The notes: generated from the sequence alone by a model not told the origin. A stretch of DNA of 41,110 nt from Acidocella sp. (GCA_027451225.1 DAIDJU010000025.1:1-41110); one strand, 5' to 3'; positions 11,739-20,781 are shown, numbered from the stretch's first letter. Made by a program: numbers and translations.

Positions 11739-13139
11739 TCAGAAGAAGGTGAGGTAACGCTTGAGCTCCCATTCGGAGACGCTCAGGTGGTAGTCGCGCC
11801 ATTCCTGCCGCTTGACCTTGATGAAGGCGTTGACGAGCCGCTCGCCCAGCGCGCTGGCCAGCACCTTGTCGGCCTCCAGGCAGTCGATCGCCTGGTCGAG
11901 ATTCTGCGGCAGCGTTTCCACGCCGAGTGCCGCGACATCCGCGGGCGGCAGGGTGAAGAAATTGACGTTATGAGGTTCGCCGGCATCGAGATCATTCTCG
12001 ACGCCATCGAGCCCCGCGGCGATGATGGCGGCGAGGGCGAGATAGGTGTTCATGCCGCCATCGCCGGTGCGGATCTCGATGCGCCCATAGGGGATACGCA
12101 CCATGGCGGAACGGTTATTGTCGCCATAGGCGATATAGACCGGCGCCCAGTACGGCGAATCCGGCGTGCCGACCACAAGGCGCTTATACGAATTCACCGA
12201 CGGGGCGAGCAGCGCGGTGAGCGCCTTGGCGTGCTTCAGCACACCGGCCATGAACTTATAGGCCAGAGGCGAGAGCCCCATGCCGCGCGGATCGGTATCG
12301 TCGTGGAACAGATCCTTGCCGTTGGCGTCGGCGATGGAGAGATGCACATGCATGCCATTGCCGGTGGTGGTGGCGCTGAGCTTGGGCATGAAGCTACAAA
12401 TGCCGCCCAGGCTGTGCGCGATCTCGCTTGCCGCCATCTTGAAGAGCTGAATGTTATCCGCGCTGGTCAAGGCGTCAGCGTATTTGAAGTTCACCTCATA
12501 CTGGCCGTTCGCGTCCTCATGGTCGATCTGGTACACGCCGATGCCCAGCGCCTGCAGCGAGCCGACGATCTGCTCCACGAAGGGGCGTATATTGGCGAGG
12601 CTGCGATAATCATAAGCGGGTTTGGCCAGCGTGTCGGCGGGGTCGAACGGCAGCAGCGCGCCGGTTTCATCGCGGCGCAGCAGGTAGAATTCCGGTTCCA
12701 GCCCGGCATTGGCCACCCAGCCCCGCGCGGCGAGGCGCGCGCATTGCGCCTTCAGCACATTGCGCGGGTCGAGCGCATAGGCTTCGCCGCCGACCTTGCC
12801 GGTGCCGAGAATGCGCGCATAGCCCGGCGCCCATGGCAGCAGGGCCAGCGTCTCCAGATCGCCGACCATCATGTATTCCGGGTCGAACACCGTCATGTCG
12901 AACCCCGCGATGGCGGCGCCCGCGAAGCCAGCACCTTCCGTCATCAGGTTTTCCAGGCAGCGCGCCGGCACGGATTTGCTCTTGAGCCCGCCATGCACAT
13001 CGGTGAATTGCGCGAGCAGGAAGCGCACGCCCTGCGCCTCCAGAAAGGCGGCGGCGGCTTTTGCGTCTTTGGCCTCGGAGCGCAACGCGCCGAACGGCAG
13101 GTCCAACAGCCCATGTGGATATTTTTGCATATTACTCAT
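11739..13139 (-). CDS. glnT: Glutamine synthetase family protein (GlnT/GmaS/PuuA-type gamma-glutamyl-amine ligase)
   Basis: The 466-residue protein has the glutamine-synthetase N-terminal beta-grasp and catalytic domains. Visible residues include GLEPEFYLL, DHEDANGQYEVNF (metal/glutamate site), NGMHVHLS (the His-containing loop), NSYKRL, and NNRSAMVRIP with GRIEIR. HEDANGQ and the ending SEWELKRYLTFF resemble the small type III GlnT group, which also contains gamma-glutamylmethylamide synthetases (GmaS). PuuA-like polyamine ligases are related. The enzyme would join glutamate to ammonia, methylamine or a polyamine using ATP. Polyamine-transport neighbours favour a polyamine; the methylamine cluster 17 kb away keeps GmaS open. 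GGGGAGC precedes the ATG, and a sigma-54 promoter lies about 40 bp upstream. Confidence 0.85.
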   Translation of the reverse strand: MSNMQKYPHGLLDLPFGALRSEAKDAKAAAAFLEAQGVRFLLAQFTDVHGGLKSKSVPARCLENLMTEGAGFAGAAIAGFDMTVFDPEYMMVGDLETLALLPWAPGYARILGTGKVGGEAYALDPRNVLKAQCARLAARGWVANAGLEPEFYLLRRDETGALLPFDPADTLAKPAYDYRSLANIRPFVEQIVGSLQALGIGVYQIDHEDANGQYEVNFKYADALTSADNIQLFKMAASEIAHSLGGICSFMPKLSATTTGNGMHVHLSIADANGKDLFHDDTDPRGMGLSPLAYKFMAGVLKHAKALTALLAPSVNSYKRLVVGTPDSPYWAPVYIAYGDNNRSAMVRIPYGRIEIRTGDGGMNTYLALAAIIAAGLDGVENDLDAGEPHNVNFFTLPPADVAALGVETLPQNLDQAIDCLEADKVLASALGERLVNAFIKVKRQEWRDYHLSVSEWELKRYLTFF

Positions 13140-13177
13140 AAAGATTGCTCCCCGTGCAATTTCATGCCCGCCCTCAA

Positions 13178-13193
13178 TGCAGATTACGTGCCA
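13178..13193 (-). promoter_or_regulatory. Sigma-54 (RpoN) promoter of the glutamine synthetase homologue
   Basis: Read on the minus strand the sequence is TGGCACGTAATCTGCA. It matches the -24/-12 consensus TGGCACG-N4-TTGCW at all fixed positions but one, with exact GG-to-GC spacing. Transcription would start near 13168, about 30 bp ahead of the ATG. RpoN promoters need an activator such as NtrC, so nitrogen control is the natural prediction. Confidence 0.78.
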
Positions 13194-13222
13194 AGGGCGT
13201 GATGCTGCTCAATGCTGGGTTT

Positions 13223-13242
13223 GCGCTGAAGACTTTGAGCGC
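13223..13242. promoter_or_regulatory. Candidate activator-binding dyad upstream of the sigma-54 promoter
   Basis: GCGCTGAA-GACT-TTGAGCGC is an inverted repeat with seven of eight arm positions paired, about 30 bp upstream of the -24 element. It is a plausible enhancer site for an NtrC-type activator, though nearer than usual and not a clear match to the NtrC consensus. Confidence 0.3.
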
Positions 13243-13285
13243 CGCGCTTAAAAACTGGGCGATTTGCCGCCGGGATGAGCATGAA

Positions 13286-13320
13286 TTGCATAAAACGCAC
13301 TAATATTGCGTGATATGCAA
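13286..13320. promoter_or_regulatory. Long inverted repeat, candidate operator between divergent glnT-like and amidotransferase genes
   Basis: TTGCATAAAACGCA, seven bases, and TGCGTGATATGCAA form a dyad with 12 of 14 arm positions complementary. It is 50 bp upstream of the amidotransferase ATG and is AT-rich against a GC-rich background. Its left arm recurs upstream of potA (10705-10715). The XRE-cupin regulator encoded next to the amidotransferase is the obvious candidate ligand. Confidence 0.5.
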
Positions 13321-13369
13321 ATATACCCTAACTGCGTCTCATAATATTCAGCAAGCGGGAGCTTATGGG

Positions 13370-14119
13370 ATGAAGATTCTCGGTATTGCCGGCGGTGGAG
13401 TCCGGTCGAACGAGGAGGCCGGTATTCTGGCCGATGAAATCGCGGCGCGCGGGCACGAGCTGTGCTGGGCCTCGCGTCTGGCGGGGGATGAACTGCCTGC
13501 CGATGACGGGCCGTATGACGGGCTGATCCTGTTCGGCGGCGAGATCTCGGTGGCCGACCCGGAACACGCGCCGTATTTCGATGCGGTGGCGGCGCTGATC
13601 CATAAGTTCGATAATCACGGCAAGCCGGTGCTCGGTTCCTGCCTTGGCGCGCAGACGGTGGCCTACGCCTTCGGCGGCGAGGTCAGCCCACTCGGCTTCC
13701 TGGAGTTCGGCTTCACCACGCTCTCCCCCGCGGCCGGGGCGGCGGATGACCCACTGCTGGGCGATGTGGCGGGGCCTGTCCAACTCTTCGAACTGCACAG
13801 CGACACGTTCAGCCTTCCCCCCACGGCCACGCTGCTGATGCAGGGCAGCGCGGTGACGAACCAAGCCTTCCGGGTGGGCAAGAATTGCTACGGCTTCCAG
13901 TGCCATTTCGAGGCCACGCCGAAAATCGCCGAGGCCTGGATCGGCCGCGAACTCCGCCCGAGCCCGCGCTTCGCCCCTGGAGAGCTGGAGGCGCTGGAGC
14001 GCAAGCTGGCAGGCGATTTCAAGACCCATGGCGCGGCGCAGACCAGCTTTGCCAATGCCGTCGTGGACCGTTGGCTGGAGCTCTGCACCCAGGCCAAGGC
14101 CCGGCGCATGACAGCCTAG
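13370..14119 (+). CDS. Class I glutamine amidotransferase-like hydrolase (possible gamma-glutamyl-amide hydrolase)
   Basis: From ATG 13370 the product has 249 residues of the GMP-synthase-type glutaminase fold. The nucleophile elbow is GSCLGAQT (Cys near residue 93), the His is in FQCHFE (near 180) and the Glu follows two residues later. The 20-residue upstream extension in the track is rejected because the MKILGIAGGG start is typical and GGGAG lies upstream. No synthetase domain is attached, so it probably hydrolyses a small gamma-glutamyl compound. Its divergent position beside a gamma-glutamyl ligase parallels puuA/puuD and pau pathways, although PuuD belongs to a different subgroup. Substrate is inference. 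Its stop overlaps the regulator's stop. Confidence 0.8.
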   Translation: MKILGIAGGGVRSNEEAGILADEIAARGHELCWASRLAGDELPADDGPYDGLILFGGEISVADPEHAPYFDAVAALIHKFDNHGKPVLGSCLGAQTVAYAFGGEVSPLGFLEFGFTTLSPAAGAADDPLLGDVAGPVQLFELHSDTFSLPPTATLLMQGSAVTNQAFRVGKNCYGFQCHFEATPKIAEAWIGRELRPSPRFAPGELEALERKLAGDFKTHGAAQTSFANAVVDRWLELCTQAKARRMTA

Positions 14120-14754
14120 GTGTCGTAGATCATCACGCAGACGAAGTGGATTTCGTCGCTGAACAACCGCTCCGGCCCGTGTTCGACATGGGCGGAGAAG
14201 GTGAAGGTGTCGCCAGGGCGGATGGTGTAAAGCTCGTCGCCATAGCGGTACTCCATGCTCCCGCGCAGCATGTAGAGCAGCTCGGTGCCGGGGTGGCGGA
14301 ATCGGGGATAGACCTCGCTGTCCTTGTCCATGGTGATGTAGAAGCCCTCGAAGGCCCGGCCCGGCCCGCGATGATACGAGATCAGCTTGTAGGTATGGCC
14401 GTGGCTGGTGCCGGAGCGGATGACCTCCATCTGCTCCTCGGCGCGCACCAGCCGTGCCTGCCCCTTGGGCTCCGAGACCTCGGCGAACAGATCCGCGAGG
14501 GACAGCCCCACGGCTTGGCAGATGCGCTCCAGGCTCTCGAAGCTGGAGGTGACGCTGCCATTCTCGATGCGGCTGAGATTGGCGGGCGACAGCCCGGCCC
14601 CGGAGGCAAGCTGGGAGAGGGTGAGCCCATGCGCCTTGCGGTGACGGCGGATGACATCGCCGATGCGTTGGGCGATGGGCGCGTCGGCCTGTTTCCGCGA
14701 CCCAACTTCCTCTTCCGCCTCGATGGCGGCCTTGGGCTTTCTCTTCGTCGTCAA
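14116..14754 (-). CDS. XRE-family transcriptional regulator with C-terminal cupin (PuuR type)
   Basis: A basic N-terminal arm precedes a helix-turn-helix (IAQRIGDVIRRHRKAHGLTLSQLA, then SPANLSRIENG). A cupin sensor domain follows (FRHPGTELLYMLRGSMEY, RPGDTFTFSAHVEHGPE). This architecture is that of PuuR and related repressors that sense amines or small acids. The frame has no early ATG. TTG 14754 with GAGG eight bases upstream gives 212 residues; TTG 14814, two bases after the upstream caiB-like stop, would add 20. It is thus the last gene of the acyl-CoA operon but lies beside the polyamine genes, and could serve either. The product probably binds the AT-rich dyad at 13286-13320. Confidence 0.87.
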   Translation of the reverse strand: MTTKRKPKAAIEAEEEVGSRKQADAPIAQRIGDVIRRHRKAHGLTLSQLASGAGLSPANLSRIENGSVTSSFESLERICQAVGLSLADLFAEVSEPKGQARLVRAEEQMEVIRSGTSHGHTYKLISYHRGPGRAFEGFYITMDKDSEVYPRFRHPGTELLYMLRGSMEYRYGDELYTIRPGDTFTFSAHVEHGPERLFSDEIHFVCVMIYDT

Positions 14755-14815
14755 GACATGCGCCTCTACTGCGTTCGTCCCGCCAGTGTATCCCAGGGCG
14801 AACGCGGCGGGCAAA

Positions 14816-15904
14816 CTATTCCCCCAGCCAGTCCCGCAGCGCCGCTTCGCCGCCCTCGTTGGGTGCCGGGCGGGGGGCGGGCGCTGGCGGTACGGAGCGT
14901 GAGAAACGTGGGGCAGGGGCGGGCTGGATCACGCCGTCGATTTCCACGAACGCCGCACGGGCCTGGTTGTGCGGGTGGTGGGGCGCTTCGTCGAGCGAGA
15001 GTACCGGGGCGACGCAGGCATCCGAGCCCGCGAACAGCGCGCACCATTCGTCGCGCGGGCGGGTGAGGAACAGGGCCGCCAGCTTGGCATGCAGGGCGGG
15101 CCACACGGCCGGGTCGGCGTGGTTGGGCCAGTCGGCCGCGTTCAGCCCAGCGCGGGCGGCGAAAATCTCGAAGAATTTGCGCTCCATCGGGGCGATGGCG
15201 ACATGGCGGCCATCGGCGCAGACGTAAGTGCGGTAGATGGCGGCGGCACCGTCCAGCAGATTGGCGGCGCGCTTGTCCTCCCACAGCCCTTCGGCGCGCA
15301 TGGCGTAGATCATCGCCATCAGCACCGCCGCGCCATCGGTAATCGCAGCGTCGATCACCTGACCCTGGCCGGAGCGCTGGCGCTCATACAGGGCCGAGAG
15401 GATGCCGGTGATGAGGAACATCGAGCCGCCGCCGAAATCGCCGGGCAGGTTGAGCGGGGGCAGCGGGTCCTCGGCGGTGCCGATGGCGTGCAGCGCGCCG
15501 GAGAGCGCCAGATAGGTGATGTCATGCCCCGCCGTGGGGGCAAGCGGGCCGGTCTGGCCCCAGCCGGTCATGCGCGCATAAATCAGCCCCGGATTGGCAG
15601 CACATAAAGGCTCTGGCCCCAGGCCGAGGCGCTCCATCACGCCAGGACGAAACCCCTCCACCAGCACATCCGCCGCTCCGGCGAGGCGCTTGGCCGTCTC
15701 CAGCCCTTCAGTGCTTTTCAAATCCAGCACCAGCGAGCGCCGGCCGCGCTCCATGATGTCCTTCTTCAGCCCGAGCAGATTGTCCGCCCCAGCGCGGTCG
15801 ATGCGCAGCACATCCGCGCCGAGATCGGCCAGCACCATGCAGGCGAACGGGGCGGGGCCGAGCCCGTTGAACTCCAGTACCTTCAGTCCGGCGAGCGGTC
15901 CCAT
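14816..15904 (-). CDS. CaiB/BaiF family protein, probable alpha-methylacyl-CoA racemase
   Basis: The 362-residue protein is a class III CoA-transferase fold member with the racemase-type signature [15 protein letters not shown] (about residues 120-135) and [13 protein letters not shown] (about 150). These correspond to the His and Asp catalytic regions of AMACR. AMACR enzymes interconvert (R)- and (S)-2-methylacyl-CoA esters so that acyl-CoA dehydrogenases can act. The partner genes (acyl-CoA dehydrogenase, HSD10-like dehydrogenase, thiolase) fit degradation of 2-methyl-branched acyl-CoAs. AAGGAG precedes ATG 15904. A true CoA transferase cannot be excluded. The last 40 residues are a proline-rich linker and tail. 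Confidence 0.85.
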   Translation of the reverse strand: MGPLAGLKVLEFNGLGPAPFACMVLADLGADVLRIDRAGADNLLGLKKDIMERGRRSLVLDLKSTEGLETAKRLAGAADVLVEGFRPGVMERLGLGPEPLCAANPGLIYARMTGWGQTGPLAPTAGHDITYLALSGALHAIGTAEDPLPPLNLPGDFGGGSMFLITGILSALYERQRSGQGQVIDAAITDGAAVLMAMIYAMRAEGLWEDKRAANLLDGAAAIYRTYVCADGRHVAIAPMERKFFEIFAARAGLNAADWPNHADPAVWPALHAKLAALFLTRPRDEWCALFAGSDACVAPVLSLDEAPHHPHNQARAAFVEIDGVIQPAPAPRFSRSVPPAPAPRPAPNEGGEAALRDWLGE

Positions 15905-15916
15905 GGCGTTTCTCCT

Positions 15917-17047
15917 TCAGGCGATGGCGCGGGCGATGACCAGACGCTGGATATCGCTGGTGCCTTCGTAAATCTGGCACACCCGCACGTCCCGATAAAT
16001 CCGCTCCACCGGGTAGTCGGCGATATAGCCATTGCCGCCATGGATTTGCAGCGCGGCGGAGACCACGCGTTCGGCCATCTCGGAGGCGAAGAGCTTGGCC
16101 ATGCAGGCTTCCGTCAGGCAGGGCTCGCCCGCCTCGCGCAACGCCGCCGCATGCAGCACGAGCTGGCGCGCCGCCTCGATCTCGGTGGCCATGCTGGCGA
16201 GGCGGAAGGCGACGGCCTGATGCTCGGCGATGGGCTTGCCGAAGGTCTTGCGCTCGCGGGCGTAATCCCGCGCCGCCTCGAACGCCGCACGGGCCATGCC
16301 CACAGCTTGCGAGGCGATGCCGATGCGCCCGCCTTCAAGGTTCGCCAGCGCGATCTTGTAGCCCTCGCCCTCTTCACCCAGGCGCAGATCGGCGGGGAGG
16401 ACCATGTCATCGAAGGCGAGCTGGCAGGTGTCGGAAGAATGCTGGCCGAGTTTGTGTTCCACCCGCACCACGCGGTAGCCGGGGGTGCCGGTGGGCACGA
16501 TGAAGGCGGAGATGCCCTTCTTGCCCGCCGCCGGGTCGGTAACGGCGAAGAGGATGACGACATCGCCATTCTGGCCGGAGGTGATGAACTGCTTGGCCCC
16601 GTTGATGATGTAGTTATCACCATCGCGCCTTGCACGGGTACGCAGGTCCGAGGCGTCCGACCCCGCCTGCGGCTCGGTAAGGGCAAAGCCGCCGATCCAT
16701 TCGCCCGAGGCCAGCTTGGGCAGGAAGCGGCGTTTTTGCTCCTCGGTGCCGAATTTCACGATCGGCCCGCAGCCCACCGAGTTGTGCACCGAGAGGATGG
16801 TGGAACACGCGCCGTCCCCGGCGGCGATCTCCTCCAGCACCGTGGCGTAGGCGATGGCCCCGACATCCGAGCCGCCGTATTCCTCCGGCACGGTCATGCC
16901 CAGCAGGCCGAGCTGGCCCATTTCGCGCAACTCCTCGCGTGGGAATTGGTGGGCGGAATCCCGCACGGCGGCGGTGGGGGCGAGGCGCTCGCGGGCGAAG
17001 TCGCGGGCCATGTCGCGCAGGGCGGCGCGGGTTTCATCCAGCAGCAT
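15917..17047 (-). CDS. Acyl-CoA dehydrogenase
   Basis: From ATG 17047 the product has 376 residues with the full acyl-CoA dehydrogenase fold: FAD signature [15 protein letters not shown], the second block [14 protein letters not shown], and the catalytic Glu in [11 protein letters not shown] near the C-terminus. The glutamate at that position is typical of short-chain and short-branched-chain enzymes. It oxidises an acyl-CoA to the 2-enoyl-CoA and passes electrons to ETF. The 55-residue upstream extension in the track is thiolase sequence in another frame. The ATG lies one base after the thiolase stop. Likely substrate: 2-methylbutyryl- or butyryl-type CoA, from the neighbouring genes. Confidence 0.93.
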   Translation of the reverse strand: MLLDETRAALRDMARDFARERLAPTAAVRDSAHQFPREELREMGQLGLLGMTVPEEYGGSDVGAIAYATVLEEIAAGDGACSTILSVHNSVGCGPIVKFGTEEQKRRFLPKLASGEWIGGFALTEPQAGSDASDLRTRARRDGDNYIINGAKQFITSGQNGDVVILFAVTDPAAGKKGISAFIVPTGTPGYRVVRVEHKLGQHSSDTCQLAFDDMVLPADLRLGEEGEGYKIALANLEGGRIGIASQAVGMARAAFEAARDYARERKTFGKPIAEHQAVAFRLASMATEIEAARQLVLHAAALREAGEPCLTEACMAKLFASEMAERVVSAALQIHGGNGYIADYPVERIYRDVRVCQIYEGTSDIQRLVIARAIA

Positions 17048-17048
17048 C

Positions 17049-18224
17049 TTAATGCACCAGCTCGACGGCCATGGCGGTCGCCTCGCCGCCGCCGATGCAG
17101 AGCGAGGCGATGCCCCGCTTGCCCCCGTGCTCGGCCAGGGCGGCCAGCAGCGTAACGAGGATGCGCGCGCCGGATGCGCCGATGGGGTGGCCCAGCGCGC
17201 AGGCCCCGCCATTCACGTTCACCTTGTCATGCGGCAAATCGAGGTCGCGCATCGCAGCCATCGCCACCACGGCGAAGGCCTCGTTGATCTCGAACAGATC
17301 GACATCCTTCAGCGCCCAGCTGGTTTTTGCCGAGAGTTTGTTGATGGCCCCGATGGGCGCGGTGGCGAACTTGCTGGGCTCCTGCGCCTGGGTGGCGTGG
17401 CCCACGATGCGCGCCAGCGGCGTCAGCCCGCGCTTTTCGGCTTCCGAGGCGCGCATCAGCACCAAAGCCGCAGCACCATCCGAGATCGAGGAGGAGTTCG
17501 CCGCCGTGACCGTGCCGCCCTGGCGGAAGGCGGGTTTCAGGCTGGGGATCTTGTCCAGCTTCGCCTTGCCGGGCTGCTCGTCGATGCTCACCACGCTCTT
17601 GCCCGTGTTTACCGGCACGATCTCTCGGGCAAAGCGCCCCTGGGTGATGGCCTCCTGCGCGCGGGTGAGCGAGGCAATGGCGTAATTGTCCTGCTCCTGG
17701 CGGGTGAACTGATAGGCCTCGGCGCAATCCTCGGCGAAGGTGCCCATCAGGCGGCCTTTGTCATAGGCGTCCTCCAGCCCGTCCAGGAACATGTGGTCCA
17801 GCACCTTGCCGTGGCCCAGGCGGTAACCGGCGCGGGCTTTCTCCAGCAGATAGGGCGCGTTGGTCATGCTCTCCATGCCGCCCGCCACCGCGATATTCGC
17901 GCTCCCGGCCAGGATCAGGTCATGCGCCAGCATGGCGGCCTTCATGCCCGAGCCGCACATCTTGTTCACAGTGGTCGCCCCGGCGGCCAGAGGCAGCCCG
18001 GCCTTCAGCGCGGCCTGGCGGGCGGGGGCCTGGCCCAGCCCGGCGGGCAGCACGCAGCCGAACACGATTTCCTCCACGGTCTCCGGCGCGAGCTTGGCCC
18101 GCTCCAGCGCCGCACTTATGGCCGCGGCGCCCAGCTCGGGCGCGGCGACGCTGGCGAAATCGCCCTGAAACCCGCCCATCGGGGTGCGGGCGGCGCTGAC
18201 GATGACGATGGGATCAACGGACAT
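17049..18224 (-). CDS. Acetyl-CoA C-acyltransferase (thiolase)
   Basis: The 391-residue thiolase has the acyl-accepting Cys in [10 protein letters not shown] (near residue 89), [30 protein letters not shown] with the active His (near 348), and the second Cys in SLCIGGGEA (near 375). Length and motifs fit the biosynthetic/degradative acetyl-CoA acetyltransferase group. In this operon it would cleave 2-methylacetoacetyl-CoA or acetoacetyl-CoA to acetyl-CoA plus propionyl- or acetyl-CoA. The start has AGGAG ahead of ATG 18224. It is packed between the SDR gene (12-bp gap) and the acyl-CoA dehydrogenase gene. Confidence 0.94.
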   Translation of the reverse strand: MSVDPIVIVSAARTPMGGFQGDFASVAAPELGAAAISAALERAKLAPETVEEIVFGCVLPAGLGQAPARQAALKAGLPLAAGATTVNKMCGSGMKAAMLAHDLILAGSANIAVAGGMESMTNAPYLLEKARAGYRLGHGKVLDHMFLDGLEDAYDKGRLMGTFAEDCAEAYQFTRQEQDNYAIASLTRAQEAITQGRFAREIVPVNTGKSVVSIDEQPGKAKLDKIPSLKPAFRQGGTVTAANSSSISDGAAALVLMRASEAEKRGLTPLARIVGHATQAQEPSKFATAPIGAINKLSAKTSWALKDVDLFEINEAFAVVAMAAMRDLDLPHDKVNVNGGACALGHPIGASGARILVTLLAALAEHGGKRGIASLCIGGGEATAMAVELVH

Positions 18225-18236
18225 GGGACACTCCTG

Positions 18237-19004
18237 TTATTTCGGGGCCATGCGCAGCGCGCCATCCAGCCGGATGACCTCGCCATTGAGCATGATGTTC
18301 TCGACGATATGCGCGACAAGTGCCGCGAACTCAGGCGGGCGGCCAAGGCGCGAGGGGAACGGCACGGTAGCGCCCAGAGAGTCCTGCACGGCCTGGGGCA
18401 TGGCCTCCATCATCGGCGTGGCGAAGATGCCGGGCGCGATGGTGACGCAGCGAATGCCGGACCGCGCCAGCTCCCGCGCCACCGGCAGGGTCAGCCCCAC
18501 CACGCCAGCCTTGGAGGCGGCATAGGCGGCTTGGCCGATCTGCCCGTCATAGGCGGCGATGGAGGCGGTGTTGATCAGCACGCCGCGCTCGCCCTCGGCG
18601 CCGGGCTCTTGCTTGGCCATGGCGTCGGCGGCGAGGCGCAGCATGTTGAATGTGCCGATCAGGTTGATGTTCACGGCGCGGGCGAAGCTCTCCAGCCGGT
18701 GCGGGCCATCGCGCCCCACCACCTTCTCGCCGGGGGCGATGCCGGCGCAGTTCACCAGCCCGTCCAGCCGTCCGAAGGCGCTGAGGGCCTTGGCAACCGC
18801 CGCCTGACCATCGGCTTCTGAAGTCACGTCGGTACGGACGAACACCGCCGCGGCGCCCAACTCCGCCGCCAGGGCCTCGCCGGTGGCAGCGTTGATATCG
18901 GCCAGCACCACGCGCCCGCCACGGGATACCAGATGCCGCGCCGTGGCCGCGCCCAGCCCGGAACCGCCGCCGGTGATGAGGAAAACATGGGTCTCGATCT
19001 GCAT
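18237..19004 (-). CDS. Short-chain dehydrogenase, 3-hydroxyacyl-CoA dehydrogenase type II (HSD10-like)
   Basis: The 255-residue SDR has the NAD-binding TGGGSGLG at residues 11-18, NCAGIAP, the catalytic Ser in [10 protein letters not shown], the YAASK Tyr-Lys pair, and the ending [17 protein letters not shown]. The last block and overall pattern are those of 17-beta-HSD10 / 2-methyl-3-hydroxybutyryl-CoA dehydrogenase proteins. It would oxidise (S)-3-hydroxyacyl-CoA, and 2-methyl-3-hydroxybutyryl-CoA would fit the thiolase and racemase next door (isoleucine route). An enoyl-CoA hydratase for the step before it is missing from the operon. GGAAG precedes the ATG. Confidence 0.92.
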   Translation of the reverse strand: MQIETHVFLITGGGSGLGAATARHLVSRGGRVVLADINAATGEALAAELGAAAVFVRTDVTSEADGQAAVAKALSAFGRLDGLVNCAGIAPGEKVVGRDGPHRLESFARAVNINLIGTFNMLRLAADAMAKQEPGAEGERGVLINTASIAAYDGQIGQAAYAASKAGVVGLTLPVARELARSGIRCVTIAPGIFATPMMEAMPQAVQDSLGATVPFPSRLGRPPEFAALVAHIVENIMLNGEVIRLDGALRMAPK

Positions 19005-19016
19005 GACGGCGCTTCC

Positions 19017-20681
19017 TTAGTGATGCTGTTTTTCCCGGGCGCGCAGCATGAAGCGTTGCAGCTTGCCGCTGGGCGTCTTGGGTAGTTGCTCGACGAACTC
19101 GATCTCGCGCGGATAGGCATGGGCGGAGAGCCGCTTGCGCACATGCAGGCGCAGCTCCTCGGCCAGCGCGTCGCTGGGGGTGTATTCGGGCTTGAGCACG
19201 ACGAAGGCCTTTACGATCTCGGTGCGTTCCGGGTCGGGTTTGCCGATCACCCCCACCTCCACCACCGCCGGATGCTCGATCAGCGCGCTCTCCACGTCGA
19301 ACGGCCCGATGCGATAGCCGGACGAGGTGATGACATCGTCATTCCGGCCGACGAAGGCGATCAGCCCGTCGGGCCCCAGCTCGGCGATGTCGCCGGTGCG
19401 GTAGTATTTCGGCCCGAGGGACGGGGTTTCCTTGTTGTAATAGCCGCTGAACCAGAACAGCGGCGAGGCGGCGAGGTCCACGGCAAGGTCGCCGGGGGTC
19501 TCGGGGCCAAGCTCGGCATCGTCCGGCCCGATGACCACGACGTGGAAGCCGGGCATGGAAAGCCCCGCCGCCCCGGCGCGCTGAGGGTGGTCGAGGCCGT
19601 GATGGTTGTTCACCATCATGCCTGTCTCGGTCTGGCCGTAATGGTCGCAGATCGGCGCGTCGAGCGCCGCGCGGAACCAGCGGATGACCTCGGGGTTGAG
19701 CGGCTCCCCGGCGCTGGAGACGGCGCGAAGCTGGCCCTTCACTGGTGCGGCAGCCTCCAGCCCCGCGGCCATGAGCAGCCGGTAGGCCGTGGGCGCGCCC
19801 GCGAGATTGGTGATGCCGTGGCTGGCGATGATCCGGTAGGTGCTCTCGGCGGTGAAGGGGCCTTCATAGAAGGTGGTGGTGTGGCCGAGCAGCAGCGGGC
19901 CGGTGACGGCGTAGTACAGCCCATAGGCCCAGCCGGGATCGGCGATGTTCCAGTATTTGTCCTCGGGACGCAGATCGATCGCGTACTGCATGTACACGCG
20001 GAAGGACAGCAGCGTGCGAATGGGCACGGGCACGCCCTTGGGCAGCCCAGTGGTGCCGGAGGTGGACATCATCAGGAACAAATCGCTGCCCTTGCGCATG
20101 ACCGGCGCAAATTCCGGGTTGGCGTCCTTAAGCGCGGCAATGAAGTCGACATCCCCCGCCGCCACGCTCCCGCCGCGTGCGACGACGGCCACTTGCGGGC
20201 GGTTGAGCACGTCATCCAGCTTGGGGCGGTTGGTTGGGTCGGTAACCACCAGCTTGGCGCTGGAGGTTTGCAGGCGCTGCTCGATGGCCTTGGGCCCGAA
20301 GGCGGTGAAGAGCGGCTGATACACCGCGCCCGCGCGCCAGGTGCCGAGGATGGTGATGAGCAGCTCCGGCGTGCGTGGCAGCATGCCCGCCACCACATCG
20401 CCCGGTTTTACCCCCAGCGCGGTGATGACATTGGCGAAGCGCGCCGCCTGCTCGCGCAGTTCGGCGAAGCTCAACGAGACGCGCTGGCCGTTGATCCCCT
20501 CCCATTCCAGGGCGATGCCGCCTTTGGCCACATGGGCGTCGCAACACTCCACGCAGACATTGATGCCGGTTTCCAGATCGCCGCTGAGTTGCGCCGCCAC
20601 ATCCATGGGGTTGAAGGCGGCGTAGAAGGCGGCATAGTCGGGGCGCACGGCGGCTTCCGGCTGCGGACCAGTGGCGGGCAT
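19017..20681 (-). CDS. AMP-dependent acyl-CoA synthetase (short/medium-chain, AcsM-like)
   Basis: ATG 20681 with GAGGAAA just upstream gives 554 residues; the longer track ORF runs into the divergent regulator region. Motifs are the P-loop-like STSGTTGLPKGVP, YGQTETGMMVNNH, the hinge YRTGDIAELGPDGLIAFVGRNDDVITSSGYRIGP, and a C-terminal catalytic Lys in LPKTPSGKLQR. Such enzymes activate carboxylic acids with ATP and CoA in the cytoplasm. An acetate, propionate or branched short-chain acid is likely but not proven. It is the first gene of the five-gene acyl-CoA operon and divergent from an AraC-type regulator. Confidence 0.92.
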   Translation of the reverse strand: MPATGPQPEAAVRPDYAAFYAAFNPMDVAAQLSGDLETGINVCVECCDAHVAKGGIALEWEGINGQRVSLSFAELREQAARFANVITALGVKPGDVVAGMLPRTPELLITILGTWRAGAVYQPLFTAFGPKAIEQRLQTSSAKLVVTDPTNRPKLDDVLNRPQVAVVARGGSVAAGDVDFIAALKDANPEFAPVMRKGSDLFLMMSTSGTTGLPKGVPVPIRTLLSFRVYMQYAIDLRPEDKYWNIADPGWAYGLYYAVTGPLLLGHTTTFYEGPFTAESTYRIIASHGITNLAGAPTAYRLLMAAGLEAAAPVKGQLRAVSSAGEPLNPEVIRWFRAALDAPICDHYGQTETGMMVNNHHGLDHPQRAGAAGLSMPGFHVVVIGPDDAELGPETPGDLAVDLAASPLFWFSGYYNKETPSLGPKYYRTGDIAELGPDGLIAFVGRNDDVITSSGYRIGPFDVESALIEHPAVVEVGVIGKPDPERTEIVKAFVVLKPEYTPSDALAEELRLHVRKRLSAHAYPREIEFVEQLPKTPSGKLQRFMLRAREKQHH

Positions 20682-20729
20682 GGCGTTTCCTCTGCGGTGT
20701 TTTATTTGTGGGAGGTACCTTGCGCTTGC

Positions 20730-20751
20730 CGGACATGGCCGTCGATGTCCG
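20730..20751. promoter_or_regulatory. Perfect inverted repeat between the acyl-CoA ligase and AraC-type gene
   Basis: CGGACAT, eight bases and ATGTCCG form a perfect 7-bp-arm dyad about 30 bp before the AraC-type start and 50 bp before the divergent ligase start. It is well placed as the operator of the AraC-type protein controlling both directions. Confidence 0.45.
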
Positions 20752-20781
20752 CTCTGGCATAATTTTCTTGACGATTTTACC

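Noticed and set aside
11349-13202. 617-codon plus-strand ORF
   Set aside because: It is antisense to the glutamine synthetase homologue and part of the PhyH gene, which both have clear motifs; the product looks like a shadow frame.
16854-18821. 655-codon plus-strand ORF
   Set aside because: It is antisense to the acyl-CoA dehydrogenase, thiolase and SDR genes and shows no recognisable domain.
19086-20762. 558-codon plus-strand ORF
   Set aside because: It is antisense to the acyl-CoA synthetase and has shadow-frame composition.
20755-20770. Sigma-54 promoter before the AraC-type gene (TGGCATAATTTTCTTG)
   Set aside because: The TTG is two bases out of register and there is no GC at -12.
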